From Pseudomonas chlororaphis (GTDB lineage: Bacteria; Pseudomonadota; Gammaproteobacteria; Pseudomonadales; Pseudomonadaceae), in contig NZ_JSFK01000023.1 of the NCBI RefSeq assembly GCF_000783395.1, positions 62,001 to 126,000 of the forward strand: a stretch of DNA of 64,000 bases. Reading direction: 5' to 3'. Positions 9,252-17,899 of this stretch are shown piece by piece. A model generated the notes under the pieces. That model was not told where the DNA came from. It searched no databases and saw nothing but the letters and a program-made list of their open reading frames with translations. Numbering within the stretch: the stretch's first letter is position 1; every line of letters begins with the position of its first letter. Position numbers and translations under genes: made by a program.

Positions 9252-10085
9252 ATGACTCACACTAAAACCCTGTTCATCACCGGCGTCAGCAGCGGTTTCG
9301 GCCATGCACTGGCCAAGGCAGCCATTGCCAACGGCCACCGCGTGATCGGTACTGTGCGCAATGAATCCGACCTGAAAAACTTCCAGGCGCTGTCCCCGGA
9401 TAACGCTTACGGCGTACTGCTGGACGTTACTGATTTTGAGCGGATCGACAGCGTCGTTGCGCATGTGGAATCCACTCACGGTCCCGTCGATGTGCTGGTC
9501 AACAATGCCGGTTACGGTCACGAAGGCATTTTTGAAGAATCGCCGCTGGAGGACATGCGCCGTCAGTTCGACGTCAATGTGTTCGGCGCTGTCGCCATGA
9601 CCAAAGCCTTCCTGCCCTACTTCCGCCAGCGTCGCGCCGGCCACATCCTCAACATCACCTCCATGGGCGGCACCATCACGATGCCCGGCATCGCCTATTA
9701 CTGCGGCAGCAAATTTGCGCTTGAAGGGATCTCCGATACCCTGAGCAAAGAGCTGCGCCCCTTCAATGTCTTCGTCACGGCGGTGGCGCCTGGCTCGTTT
9801 CGCACCGACTGGGCCGGCCGTTCGATGCAACGCACCGCGCGCAGCATTGCCGACTACGACGCCAGTTTCGACCCGATCCGCCAAGCCCGGGAAGCAAAAA
9901 GCGGCAAGCAGCTCGGCGACCCGCAAAAGGCTGCGCTAGCGATGCTGCAGATCATCGATTGTCCCGAGCCGCCCGCCCATTTGTTACTCGGCAGTGATGC
10001 GTTGGGGCTGGTGCGTGACCGACTGCAACGGGCGCTCGACGAGATTGATCAATGGCAAGCGCTGAGCTGCTCCACCGATCACTGA
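9252..10085 (+). CDS. Short-chain dehydrogenase/reductase
   Basis: The 277-aa classical SDR has the NAD(P) motif TGVSSGFG at about residue 9, NNAG near residue 85, catalytic Ser in NITSMGG and the YxxxK motif as YYCGSK. Such proteins reduce or oxidise carbonyl/alcohol groups with NADP(H); the substrate cannot be inferred. The ATG at 9252 follows GGAG at 9242-9245; the frame opens earlier at 9195 without a ribosome site. An AraC regulator begins 12 bp after the stop on the same strand, and this SDR-AraC pairing probably forms one transcript with autoregulation. Confidence 0.85.
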   Translation: MTHTKTLFITGVSSGFGHALAKAAIANGHRVIGTVRNESDLKNFQALSPDNAYGVLLDVTDFERIDSVVAHVESTHGPVDVLVNNAGYGHEGIFEESPLEDMRRQFDVNVFGAVAMTKAFLPYFRQRRAGHILNITSMGGTITMPGIAYYCGSKFALEGISDTLSKELRPFNVFVTAVAPGSFRTDWAGRSMQRTARSIADYDASFDPIRQAREAKSGKQLGDPQKAALAMLQIIDCPEPPAHLLLGSDALGLVRDRLQRALDEIDQWQALSCSTDH

Positions 10086-10096
10086 GAGAGAAAGCA

Positions 10097-11035
10097 ATGA
10101 CGCCGGCCGATGGCAGCACCGCACGCATGGTGCAACTGATGGAAGTCCTCGCGCCGGTCGAGGGCTACAACCTCAGCGCGCTCGATGACGTGCGCTTCCT
10201 GCGCTCGAATCGCCCACTGACCCGCACACCAGTGTTGTACGACCCCGGCATTGTCATCCTCTGCCAGGGTCGCAAGCGCGGTTATCTGGGTGAGGACACC
10301 TATGTCTATGACGCGCAGCATTATCTGGTGGTGTCCGTGCCCATCCCCTTCACCATGGAGACCGACGCCACGGCAGCCGAGCCGATGCTCGCGATTTACA
10401 TGCAACTGGACTTTCAGTTGGCCAGCGAGTTGATGTTGCAAGTGGATGAGGTGCATGGCGTCAGCGATGCTGAGCCAAAAGGCATGTACGCCTCGCCGAT
10501 GGACGACGCGCTGCGCACCACGACCTTGCGTTTTCTCGAGGCGATGAGCGTCGCCGGTGAAGCGCAAATTCTCGGGTCGGCGCTGGTGCGTGAGATCTAT
10601 TACCGCATTCTCACGGGCGAGCAAGGTGGATCAATGCGTGCCGCGCTGCATCGGCGCGGGCATTTCGGCAAGGTGAGCCGGGCGATCCGCAAGATTCACA
10701 GCTGTTATCAGCAGCGCCTCGACGTCGAGCAATTGGCCCGCGAAGCGAGCATGAGCGTACCGAGTTTTCACCTGCACTTTCGCAGCGTGACCGATACCTC
10801 GCCGATGCAATACCTGAAGTCGACACGCCTGCATCAGGCGCGGCTGCTGATGCTGCGCCAAGCCATGAGCGCATCGGCAGCAGCGTTTGACGTCGGTTAT
10901 GAAAGCGCCTCGCAGTTCAGTCGCGAGTTCAAACGATTTTTCGGCCGGACGCCGCAGGCGGAGATTGAATGGATGAAGGCAACGTACTCATTGCCGCCGC
11001 CGACAACGCCTTCCGAGTTCGTTTCGTCCCACTAG
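10097..11035 (+). CDS. AraC-family transcriptional regulator
   Basis: The 312-aa protein has an N-terminal AraC-type ligand/cupin domain (about residues 20-180, including LCQGRKRGYLG) and a C-terminal double helix-turn-helix (about 195-290) with LDVEQLAREASMSVPSFHLHF and FDVGYESASQFSREFKRFFG. Proteins of this layout usually control an adjacent oxidoreductase gene, here the SDR just upstream. The ATG at 10097 lies after GAGAGAGAAAG, which acts as ribosome site. The effector is unknown. Confidence 0.88.
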   Translation: MTPADGSTARMVQLMEVLAPVEGYNLSALDDVRFLRSNRPLTRTPVLYDPGIVILCQGRKRGYLGEDTYVYDAQHYLVVSVPIPFTMETDATAAEPMLAIYMQLDFQLASELMLQVDEVHGVSDAEPKGMYASPMDDALRTTTLRFLEAMSVAGEAQILGSALVREIYYRILTGEQGGSMRAALHRRGHFGKVSRAIRKIHSCYQQRLDVEQLAREASMSVPSFHLHFRSVTDTSPMQYLKSTRLHQARLLMLRQAMSASAAAFDVGYESASQFSREFKRFFGRTPQAEIEWMKATYSLPPPTTPSEFVSSH

Positions 11036-11040
11036 ACCGG

Positions 11041-11253
11041 TCATTTCGCGGAATGAAGCGCCGCGCCGTGGTGCATCGCCAGATGCCCGGTCTTGTCACT
11101 TTTGACTTCGTACTGCGGCTCATCCTTTGAAGCAGGCCGATGGCGGCCCATGAACTCGACATCCCGGGTGTGCACCTTGACCACCTTGCCGCGAATCTCC
11201 CCGGCCTCGCTGTTCCAGTGAACCGCGTCGCCGACTTTGAATGCCGTACTCAT
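11041..11253 (-). CDS. DUF2945-like small protein (Tudor-like fold)
   Basis: The 70-aa product MSTAFKVGDAVHWNSEAGEI... resembles the DUF2945 'hypervirulence associated' Tudor-like family: KVGDAVHWNSE, then a GKVVKVHTRDVEF strand, then GRHRPASKDEPQYEVKSDKTG. The biochemical role is unknown; homologues are small stress-associated proteins often found near other small hypothetical genes. GGGGGAC precedes the ATG. Its stop is 5 bp from the convergent AraC stop. A broken relative lies at 9040-9120. Confidence 0.8.
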   Translation of the reverse strand: MSTAFKVGDAVHWNSEAGEIRGKVVKVHTRDVEFMGRHRPASKDEPQYEVKSDKTGHLAMHHGAALHSAK

Positions 11254-11282
11254 GGCCCGTCCCCCACACTGATTCAGTCCGG

Positions 11283-11483
11283 TCATTGCGACTCAGGATG
11301 CTCGCTCGACACCGAGTTGTTGGCCGCCACATCCGTCATGTCTTCATCGACCGGCGACTTTTCATCGGTGGGCAATGGAACCTCGGGCGGGTTGCGTTTC
11401 GGATCATGCCCCGTCTCATTGTCCGTCGTCCGTGTCACGTCTTGCTGTGACCGGTTGCCCGGTGCATTTTCATCGATGTCCAT
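11283..11483 (-). CDS. Small hydrophilic hypothetical protein
   Basis: The 66-aa product beginning MDIDENAPGNRSQQDVTR is highly polar, rich in Asp, Glu, Asn, Pro and Thr, with no hydrophobic core, and is probably intrinsically disordered. The ATG at 11483 is preceded by CGGAGAAG, a good ribosome site; an in-frame extension to 11561 adds unlikely sequence. It lies 29 bp upstream of the DUF2945-like gene and may be co-transcribed with it. No family recognised; comparable disordered proteins accompany stress-induced genes in pseudomonads. Confidence 0.6.
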   Translation of the reverse strand: MDIDENAPGNRSQQDVTRTTDNETGHDPKRNPPEVPLPTDEKSPVDEDMTDVAANNSVSSEHPESQ

Positions 11484-11583
11484 GCTTGCTTCTCCGTTCT
11501 TGTACGCGGGATATCCGCGCTTGAACGTGAGAGGCAACGGCACAGCGCAAGTGCCGGGCACTGGACGAACGGTGCTCCAACGA

Positions 11584-11612
11584 AAAAAGCCTGCCGTTCA
11601 GGGCAGGCTTTC
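11584..11612 (-). terminator. Rho-independent terminator of the galactose dehydrogenase gene
   Basis: AAAGCCTGCC and GGCAGGCTTT pair around a short loop, and on the minus strand the stem runs straight into a T6 tract. It lies 40 bp past the minus-strand stop at 11652. Confidence 0.85.
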
Positions 11613-11651
11613 GCTTGGCGATTAAAATAATCGTGCCGGGCCAGCCGGACG

Positions 11652-12581
11652 CTAATCGTAGAACGCCTCAACCAACACCCGACTGCCGACAAAGAAACTG
11701 TCCGCCACCAACCGTAACGGCTGCACATCCAGGTCACTGGCCTTGTCGCCAATCAACTGCTGAAAATGCCGGTACACCGCCGCGTACTCACCCTCCTCCG
11801 ACACCTCCTGCCGCACACCGTCAATGCTCAACAGCGCACCGCCGTTATCCAGGCGCAAAACCCCTTCAGCGCAACGCACCTCGATACTCCACAGCTCATC
11901 ATGCCCATGGTCGAAATCAAACTCGGCGCGCACATCGAGACGACGCGCGTCAGACATTTTGATCGACGCGGCAATCGGCGACTGGCAGTTGTTCGGCACA
12001 CGCAGTTCAGCCGATTCGACAAACAGCGGAAACTTGAGCAAATGAGTGACGATCGATAAGGCATTGATGCCCGGGTCGAACACGCCGAGGCCGCCGGGTT
12101 GCCAGATCCAGGTCTGCCCGGGGTGCCACTTGCGCACGTCTTCTTTCCAGTCGATCTGCACGCTTTGCAGGGTGCGCGAGGCGAGCCAGTCGCGGGCGGC
12201 TTCGATACCGGGCGCGTAGCGTGAATGCCAGGCAAACAAAGCACTGACGCCCTGCTCGACAGCCTGATCGACCAAGGCCAGCGCCTCGCCCAAGGTGGCA
12301 CACGGCGGCTTTTCCACCAGCACGTGTTTGCCGGCGGCCAGCGCTTGCTGCACCAGCGCAAAACGACCTTGCGGTGGCGTGCAGAAGGCAATCGCGTCAA
12401 CCGGCGGGCCGTTTTCCAGCAGCTCGCTCAGCGAACGGAAATTTTCGACACCGGGGCAAGGCTGGCCCTGGGTGGCGACGGAGACCAACTGGAAAGCGGG
12501 ATTGGCGAGGATTGCCGGCACATGTTGATCCTGGGCGATCTTGCCGTAGCCCACCAGACCGAGACGGATTGGTTGCATCAA
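11652..12581 (-). CDS. gal: D-galactose 1-dehydrogenase (Gfo/Idh/MocA family)
   Basis: The 309-aa protein has an N-terminal Rossmann fold (LGLVGYGKIAQDQHVPA) and the family's EKP motif (LVEKPPCATLGEA, about residue 95), followed by a beta-sheet substrate domain with FDPGINALSI. From memory it closely resembles the characterised galactose dehydrogenase of P. fluorescens (about 304 aa), which oxidises beta-D-galactose to galactonolactone with NAD+. It may act on related sugars such as L-arabinose. It stands alone on this strand with its own terminator. The start is one of two adjacent ATG codons. Confidence 0.82.
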   Translation of the reverse strand: MMQPIRLGLVGYGKIAQDQHVPAILANPAFQLVSVATQGQPCPGVENFRSLSELLENGPPVDAIAFCTPPQGRFALVQQALAAGKHVLVEKPPCATLGEALALVDQAVEQGVSALFAWHSRYAPGIEAARDWLASRTLQSVQIDWKEDVRKWHPGQTWIWQPGGLGVFDPGINALSIVTHLLKFPLFVESAELRVPNNCQSPIAASIKMSDARRLDVRAEFDFDHGHDELWSIEVRCAEGVLRLDNGGALLSIDGVRQEVSEEGEYAAVYRHFQQLIGDKASDLDVQPLRLVADSFFVGSRVLVEAFYD

Positions 12582-12766
12582 TGACTCCTGTTTTGATTTT
12601 GTTGTCGTCAGTGAACCGGGAGATTACCTGCAAACGCCACGAGCGTCTGTCCGCGCAATGTCACAACAACGCACAGGATCAGGCAAGGATTGCACAGGAA
12701 TGCACTAGTGCCCGCAGCGTTGAAAAAGAAACAATGCCTTACGACAAACCGATCGAGGATGTTCCC

Positions 12767-13816
12767 ATGCTTGTACAAGCCTACGGCGCCCACGCGGGCG
12801 ACAAACCCCTTGAACCGATGCAGATCAATCGCCGCGCGCCGGCCGCCCATGATGTGCAGATCGATATCGCCTTTTGTGGCATCTGCCATTCGGATCTGCA
12901 CCAGGTACGCGCGGAATGGGCCGGCACGCAATTCCCTTGTGTACCGGGCCACGAAATCGTCGGCCGCGTTTCCGCCGTCGGCGCACATGTGTCGGACTAC
13001 AAGGTCGGTGATCTGGTCGGCGTCGGTTGCATCGTTGACAGCTGCAAACATTGCGATGACTGCGAAAGCGGTCTGGAAAACTACTGCGACGGCATGATCG
13101 GCACCTACAACTTTCCGACCCCGGACGCACCGGGCTGGACGCTGGGCGGTTATTCGCAAAACATCGTCGTGCATGAACGCTACGTCCTGCGTATTCGCCA
13201 TCCCGAAGCGCAACTGGCCGCCGTCGCGCCACTGCTGTGTGCCGGCATCACCACTTACTCGCCGCTACGTCACTGGAACGCCGGTCCAGGGAAGAAAGTC
13301 GGCGTGGTCGGCATCGGTGGCCTTGGCCACATGGGCATCAAACTGGCCCACGCTCTGGGCGTGCACGTTGTCGCGTTCACCACCTCTGAATCCAAACGCG
13401 AAGCGGCCAAAGCGCTGGGCGCCGATGAAGTGGTGGTGTCGCGCAACGCCGAAGAAATGGCCGCCCACGCCAAGAGTTTCGACCTGATCCTCAACACCGT
13501 CGCGGCGCCGCACGATCTCGATGCATTCCTCGTGCTGCTCAAGCGAGATGGTGCCTTGACCCTGGTCGGTGCGCCGGCCACCTCGCACCCGTCGCCGAAC
13601 GTGTTCAACCTGATCATGAAGCGCCGCACGATTGCCGGCTCGATGATCGGTGGCATCCCTGAGACTCAGGAAATGCTCGACTTCTGCGCCGAGCACGGCA
13701 TCGTTTCCGACATCGAACTGATCCGCGCCGACCAGATCAACGATGCCTATGAACGCATGCTCAAGGGTGACGTGAAGTATCGCTTCGTGATCGACAACGC
13801 AACGTTGGCTGGCTAA
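12767..13816 (+). CDS. Zinc-dependent NADP alcohol dehydrogenase (YahK-type)
   Basis: The 349-aa medium-chain dehydrogenase/reductase carries catalytic zinc ligands in FCGICHSDLH and PGHEIVG, the four-cysteine structural zinc loop (about residues 90-105, SCKHCDDCESGLENYC) and the cofactor motif GIGGLGHMG. Length and motifs match YahK/cinnamyl-alcohol-type aldehyde reductases, which reduce a broad range of aldehydes with NADPH. The ATG at 12767 is preferred because CGAGGAT lies 7 nt before it and it gives the family length; an ATG at 12734 would add eleven residues. The gene is divergent from galactose dehydrogenase. The physiological substrate is unknown. Confidence 0.85.
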   Translation: MLVQAYGAHAGDKPLEPMQINRRAPAAHDVQIDIAFCGICHSDLHQVRAEWAGTQFPCVPGHEIVGRVSAVGAHVSDYKVGDLVGVGCIVDSCKHCDDCESGLENYCDGMIGTYNFPTPDAPGWTLGGYSQNIVVHERYVLRIRHPEAQLAAVAPLLCAGITTYSPLRHWNAGPGKKVGVVGIGGLGHMGIKLAHALGVHVVAFTTSESKREAAKALGADEVVVSRNAEEMAAHAKSFDLILNTVAAPHDLDAFLVLLKRDGALTLVGAPATSHPSPNVFNLIMKRRTIAGSMIGGIPETQEMLDFCAEHGIVSDIELIRADQINDAYERMLKGDVKYRFVIDNATLAG

Positions 13817-13825
13817 GCGCAAACG

Positions 13826-13858
13826 CCGATTGGCAGCCTGGTGTTGCCAATCGGTTAT
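13826..13858 (+). terminator. Terminator after the alcohol dehydrogenase gene
   Basis: CCGATTGGCA at 13826-13835 pairs perfectly with TGCCAATCGG at 13845-13854, followed by TTATT, 10 bp after the stop codon. Confidence 0.75.
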
Positions 13859-13939
13859 TCAATTCCGTCGCCGGGATTTGACAGTCCCGGCGTTGCTCGC
13901 CAGAGTCGCACCCCTTTGCCTGCCATCAAGGGGTTGCCG

Positions 13940-14635
13940 TTGAACGAACAGACATTGTCCATGCGCCTCGAGCGGGTGGCTGCCCACGTACCTGCCGGTG
14001 CCCGGCTGGCGGATATCGGCTCGGATCACGGCTATCTGCCGGTGGCGCTGATGCGTCGTGGCCTGATCAGCACGGCCGTGGCTGGCGAGGTCGCGGCGAC
14101 ACCGTTCCACGCGGCTGAACGCACCGTGCGCGAGAATGATCTGCAGCAGCACATCAGCGTGCGCCGGGCCGATGGTCTGGCAGCGATCAAACCCGACGAC
14201 GGCATCACCGCCGTCAGCATCTGCGGCATGGGCGGCGAAACCATCCGCGACATCCTCGACAGTGGCAAGACCCACCTCAACGGCCAGGAACGCCTGATCC
14301 TGCAACCCAACGGCGGCGAACAACCGTTGCGCCAGTGGCTGATGGAAAACGGCTACCGCATCCTCAGCGAAGAGCTGCTGCGGGAAAACCGCTTCGACTA
14401 CGAAATCATCGTGGCCGAACGCGCTGAACCGGTGACCTATACCGACAAGGAACTGTACTTCGGCCCGTTGCAGATGCAGGCCCGCAGCCCCGAGTTTCTG
14501 CGCAAATGGCAGCACAGACTTCACCATAAGCAGAAGACGCTGAGCCAGCTCGCCCATGCGCAGCAGGGTTTACCAGATGGAAAAGTGCAAGACCTGACGC
14601 AACAGACTCGCTGGATTAGCGAACTGCTGGCCTGA
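13940..14635 (+). CDS. trmK: tRNA (adenine(22)-N1)-methyltransferase family protein (TrmK)
   Basis: The product of about 231 aa has the class I methyltransferase SAM motif ADIGSDHGYLPVALM and the TrmK/COG2384 signature ISICGMGGETI...DIL, followed by LILQPNGGE and a basic coiled C-terminus. TrmK methylates N1 of A22 in the D-loop of tRNAs. The start is uncertain: TTG at 13940 follows AAGGGG with good spacing, ATG at 13961 would also work, and the longer frame from 13841 overlaps the terminator and is unlikely. It is a single gene, followed by 181 bp (14636-14816) in which I see nothing. Confidence 0.8.
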   Translation: MNEQTLSMRLERVAAHVPAGARLADIGSDHGYLPVALMRRGLISTAVAGEVAATPFHAAERTVRENDLQQHISVRRADGLAAIKPDDGITAVSICGMGGETIRDILDSGKTHLNGQERLILQPNGGEQPLRQWLMENGYRILSEELLRENRFDYEIIVAERAEPVTYTDKELYFGPLQMQARSPEFLRKWQHRLHHKQKTLSQLAHAQQGLPDGKVQDLTQQTRWISELLA

Positions 14636-14816
14636 GCGCGAGCGTGTCGCACTGAGAAAACGCGTGCACAGGATAAATACTCGCGCGCCCTCATTTGATA
14701 CACCACATCACAAATGATGTACCTCAAGCCCCATTTATCAATTCCCGCCTGCCTCTTAAAGTCCTCTCCAACAGCTGCCCATCACTCCGACGGGCCAGCG
14801 ACTGGAGATACCTCAA

Positions 14817-15032
14817 ATGCCTTTTATCAGCGTACGTATCACCCGTGACGGCGTGACCCGGGAACAGAAAGCCCAGGTCATCAAGGAAATCACCGAAACG
14901 ATGCAGCGGGTGCTGCACAAGGATCCAAAGCTCACCCACATCGTGATCGAGGAAGTCGACACCGATAACTGGGGTTACGCCGGCATCACCACCACCGAAT
15001 ATCGCCAACAGTTGGCGGACTCGCAGTCATGA
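14817..15032 (+). CDS. 4-oxalocrotonate tautomerase family protein
   Basis: The 71-aa product starts MPFISVRITRDGVTREQK; after removal of Met, Pro1 is the catalytic base of the tautomerase superfamily. The small beta-alpha-beta subunits normally assemble as hexamers and interconvert keto-enol forms. The stop overlaps the ATG of the next gene (ATGA), so the two are translationally coupled and may process the same compound. The substrate is unknown. Confidence 0.85.
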   Translation: MPFISVRITRDGVTREQKAQVIKEITETMQRVLHKDPKLTHIVIEEVDTDNWGYAGITTTEYRQQLADSQS

Positions 15033-15685
15033 GCCGGGCCGTGAAAATCGATTTCGTCTCGGATGTCGTTTGCCCTTGGTGCGCATTGGGCGCCACCGCT
15101 CTGGAGCAAGCGATCAAGAATCTGGCGGGCGAAGTCGATGTGGAACTGACCTACAAACCGTTCGAACTGAACCCCGACATGCCCGCCGAAGGTGAACACG
15201 CCATCGAGCACATGATGCGCAAATACGGGCGCAGCGCTGAGCAAGTGGCGGATCGCAACGCGATGATCATCGAGCGCGGCGAGCAGATCGGTTTTCACTT
15301 CGACCTGGAAAAACGCAGCCATTTCCACAACACCTTCGATGCCCATCGACTGCTGTTCTGGGCCGCCACACAAGGACGTCAGCGTGAGTTGAAGCAAGCC
15401 TTGCTCAAGGCCTACTTCACTGACGGCAAGAACCCGAATGACCACGCCACGCTGGTGATGCTGGCAGGCGCAGTCGGGCTCGACAGTCAGCGTGCGCAAG
15501 AGGTTCTGGCCAACGCAGAGTTCAGCCAGGCCGTGCGCGAACTTGAACGGTTTTACCAGCAGCGCGGCATCGACTCGGTTCCGGCCATGGTCCTTGATGA
15601 CAAACAGGTCATCCCCGGTTCCCAGTCCGTCGCTTATTACGAGCAAGCGTTACGTCAGGCAACACAGGTTGCGGCTCACGCCTGA
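15029..15685 (+). CDS. DsbA-family oxidoreductase, FrnE-like
   Basis: The 218-aa thioredoxin-fold protein has an N-terminal CPWC active site (FVSDVVCPWCALGA) with no signal peptide, so it acts in the cytoplasm. The inserted helical domain and the cis-Pro region SVPAMVLDDK match FrnE/2-hydroxychromene-2-carboxylate isomerase-like DsbA proteins. These are linked to disulfide exchange or polyketide/aromatic modification. It is coupled to the tautomerase gene upstream, and an SDR follows 49 bp downstream. Confidence 0.85.
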   Translation: MSRAVKIDFVSDVVCPWCALGATALEQAIKNLAGEVDVELTYKPFELNPDMPAEGEHAIEHMMRKYGRSAEQVADRNAMIIERGEQIGFHFDLEKRSHFHNTFDAHRLLFWAATQGRQRELKQALLKAYFTDGKNPNDHATLVMLAGAVGLDSQRAQEVLANAEFSQAVRELERFYQQRGIDSVPAMVLDDKQVIPGSQSVAYYEQALRQATQVAAHA

Positions 15686-15734
15686 CCTCCGAAATCCGTT
15701 TATTCAAATCATCCAGATTGCATGAGGAAATATC

Positions 15735-16445
15735 ATGAGCACGTCCAAGAAAGTTGTTGTGATTACCGGCGCTTCGCAAGGCATTGGCGCAGGCCTGGTC
15801 AAGGGTTTCCGTGAACGCGGCTATCAGGTTGTCGCGACCTCCCGTTCGATCAAACCGTCCACTGACCCGGATGTTCTCGCCGTCGCCGGTGACATCGCCG
15901 ACCCGCAAACCGCCGAACGGGTGATTGGCGAAGCCGTCGCACGTTTCGGACGTATCGACACGCTGGTCAACAACGCCGGGATTTTCGTCGCCAAGCCGTT
16001 CACCGAATACAGCAAGGAAGACTACGCACAGGTCGTGGCGACCAACATGAGCGGCTTCTTCCATATCTCGCAATTGGCGATTGCCGAAATGGAGAAAAAC
16101 GCCAGCGGCCATATCGTCAGCGTCACCACCAGCCTGGTCGACCACGCGATTGACGGCGTACCGTCAGTGCTCGCTTCGCTGACCAAGGGTGGCATCAACG
16201 CGGCAACCAAGTCGCTGGCCATCGAGTACGCCAAGCGCGGCATTCGGGTCAACGCGGTATCACCGGGCATCATCAAAACGCCGATGCATGGTGAAGAGAC
16301 TCACGCCGCCCTCGGCAGCCTGCACCCGGTGGGTCATATGGGCGAGATCGATGACATCGTGCAAGCGATCCTCTACCTGGACGGCGCGAACTTCGTCACC
16401 GGCGAAATCCTCCATGTCGATGGTGGTCAAAGCGCTGGCCATTGA
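15735..16445 (+). CDS. Short-chain dehydrogenase/reductase
   Basis: The 236-aa SDR has the cofactor motif TGASQGIGAGL, NNAG (about residue 83), catalytic Ser in VSVTTSLVD and a C-terminal VTGEILHVDGGQSAGH typical of FabG-like enzymes. At the place of the catalytic Tyr-x3-Lys it reads SVLASLTKGG: the lysine is present but the tyrosine is replaced by serine or alanine, so activity may be altered or use another residue. It probably closes the tautomerase-FrnE-SDR run. GAGGAAAT provides the ribosome site. Confidence 0.82.
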   Translation: MSTSKKVVVITGASQGIGAGLVKGFRERGYQVVATSRSIKPSTDPDVLAVAGDIADPQTAERVIGEAVARFGRIDTLVNNAGIFVAKPFTEYSKEDYAQVVATNMSGFFHISQLAIAEMEKNASGHIVSVTTSLVDHAIDGVPSVLASLTKGGINAATKSLAIEYAKRGIRVNAVSPGIIKTPMHGEETHAALGSLHPVGHMGEIDDIVQAILYLDGANFVTGEILHVDGGQSAGH

Positions 16446-16458
16446 TACCTCCCCACAG

Positions 16459-16482
16459 CACTGCCGGTGTGTACCGGCGGTG
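16459..16482 (+). terminator. Hairpin after the SDR gene
   Basis: A 10-bp stem, CACTGCCGGT with ACCGGCGGTG (one G-T pair), around a GTGT loop, 13 bp after the SDR stop. No T-run follows, so it is a weak terminator candidate. Confidence 0.45.
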
Positions 16483-16538
16483 CCGCTTCATGAGATAAAC
16501 CTGAGAATGAACCGTCAGTTGATCCTCAGGCTTACTCC

Positions 16539-17462
16539 ATGAAGCGCCACTTTGAAGACTTGCAGTTAGGCAGCATCGAACTCTTTTGCCTCGCCGCTGA
16601 AGCCGGCAGCTTCACCGCCGCCGCGCAACTCGCGGGGGTGACACCCGCAGCGGTGAGCCGGTCGATTCTTCGCCTCGAAAAGAGATTGGGTTCACGCTTG
16701 TTTGCCCGAACCACGCGCAGCATTCGCTTGACCGAGGCCGGCAGAAACTTTTTCGTCCAGTGCAGCCAGGCCCTGACCCAACTGGTCGAAGCGCAACAGG
16801 AAGTCATGGGCGCACAGTCGTCACCCTCAGGGCTGTTGCGCATCAGCCTGCCCACCACTTACGGGCACCATCGCATCCTGCCGCTGCTGCCAAAATTCCG
16901 CGCGCTCTACCCCGATGTCACCGTCGACATCCACTTGGGCAACCGCAATATCGACTTTGTCGGCGAAGGCTACGATCTGGCGATACGTGTTCGTGCCCAA
17001 CCGGATTCGACCATGGTTGCGCGGCTGCTGGAGGATGCAAAACTGGTGGTGGTCGCCTCCCCCGACTATCTGAAAAAGGCTGGCATACCGAAGACGCTTG
17101 AGGATCTGGTTCAACACGAATGCATTCAGTTTGAACTGCCCAGCAGCGGGCGGCGGATTTCCTGGCTGTTTCAGGAAAATGGCCACGATCGTGAAGTGAT
17201 CTCCGACGGTGGTTATTCCTGCTCAGATGACGTGCTCGGCGGCGTCACCCTGGCCAAACATGGTGCAGGGGTCTTCCAGACGTACAAGTTCATTGTCGAA
17301 AAAGAGCTGGCAGACGGCAGCCTGGTCGAGGTTCTTCAGCCGTACGCCGGGCGCTCGCGACCTTACACCTTGCTCTACCCGCACGGCCGCTATGTGCCGC
17401 AACGGGTGCGGGCGTTTGTCGATTTTCTGTTGCAGTTTCGTGATGAGTGGGCGCAGGTGTAA
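16539..17462 (+). CDS. LysR-family transcriptional regulator
   Basis: The 307-aa protein has the N-terminal winged helix (residues about 10-65: FCLAAEAGSFTAAAQLAGVTPAAVSRSILRLEKRLG) and a C-terminal periplasmic-binding-like effector domain (about 95-300) typical of the CrgA/PBP2 subgroup. Such regulators usually control a nearby oxidoreductase or hydrolase gene. The neighbouring SDR run is transcribed in the same direction upstream. A motif shared with the promoter regions of three YcaC-type hydrolases lies 20 bp past its stop, so those hydrolases are possible targets. That link is inference. Confidence 0.88.
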   Translation: MKRHFEDLQLGSIELFCLAAEAGSFTAAAQLAGVTPAAVSRSILRLEKRLGSRLFARTTRSIRLTEAGRNFFVQCSQALTQLVEAQQEVMGAQSSPSGLLRISLPTTYGHHRILPLLPKFRALYPDVTVDIHLGNRNIDFVGEGYDLAIRVRAQPDSTMVARLLEDAKLVVVASPDYLKKAGIPKTLEDLVQHECIQFELPSSGRRISWLFQENGHDREVISDGGYSCSDDVLGGVTLAKHGAGVFQTYKFIVEKELADGSLVEVLQPYAGRSRPYTLLYPHGRYVPQRVRAFVDFLLQFRDEWAQV

Positions 17463-17481
17463 CGCTGAACAAGGAATAAAT

Positions 17482-17502
17482 CGGTTGAAAGGCGTTTCGC
17501 AG
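17482..17502. promoter_or_regulatory. Operator-like motif shared with hydrolase promoters (fourth copy)
   Basis: TGAAA-GGCG-TTTCG lies inside about 37 bp that resemble the sequence upstream of the three YcaC-type hydrolase genes (ATAAATCGG, then TGAAA-N4-TTTCA, then CAAC). Here no hydrolase gene is attached; the LysR gene ends 20 bp to the left. It may be a regulator site or a relic. The rest of 17463-17605 shows no other clear signal. Confidence 0.4.
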
Positions 17503-17605
17503 CCAACCCGAACAACGCAACGTTCGTGCTGACAGCCGGAGGCTGCTGGAAAATTTACAGAGCCAGCGCCATGCTATGCTCTGAGGGAGAAAACGAGGGT
17601 TTCAA

Positions 17606-17899
17606 ATGACTAGTCCAGCCACTGGCGGCGTTGCGAACGAAGTCCGCAAACTCGCCCAAAAGCATAAGGTTACCGCTGAGCGTGACAGCATGAGCTGCAT
17701 GGCCGCGACCATTACTCGCTTGGCAGGTGATGCTGTCGAGCTGGATGGCATTGAGCAATTGCTCGTCAATCTCAAGCGTAAAGGTGTTCTGAACAAAGCA
17801 GAAATCATGGCCCTGCAAGGGCGCTATCTCCAGGAAAAAAGGCGTTGCAAGAGGCAACTTAGCGCAGACTTTCGACCCCTTCGGCGATTTCGAGACTGA
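17606..17899 (+). CDS. Putative antitoxin preceding fic, 3' end probably frameshifted
   Basis: The 97-aa frame (MTSPATGGVANEVRKLAQ..., LDGIEQLLVNLKRKGVLNKAEIMALQGRYLQ) is helical and lies directly before fic, the usual place for the small antitoxin of a Fic module. I cannot point with confidence to the inhibitory S/TxxxE motif. The last residues (from about 78, KRRCKRQ onward) read through the fic start region in another frame and look unnatural. One extra A in the A6 run at 17835-17840 would end the protein at TAG 17860-17862, right at the fic boundary. I therefore suspect a one-base frameshift. Confidence 0.55.
   Translation: MTSPATGGVANEVRKLAQKHKVTAERDSMSCMAATITRLAGDAVELDGIEQLLVNLKRKGVLNKAEIMALQGRYLQEKRRCKRQLSADFRPLRRFRD

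Noticed and set aside
17835..17840. Canonical -1 ribosomal frameshift heptamer in the antitoxin-fic junction
   Set aside because: The A6 run is not in the X-XXY-YYZ phase of the antitoxin frame, so programmed -1 slippage of the usual type is not supported.
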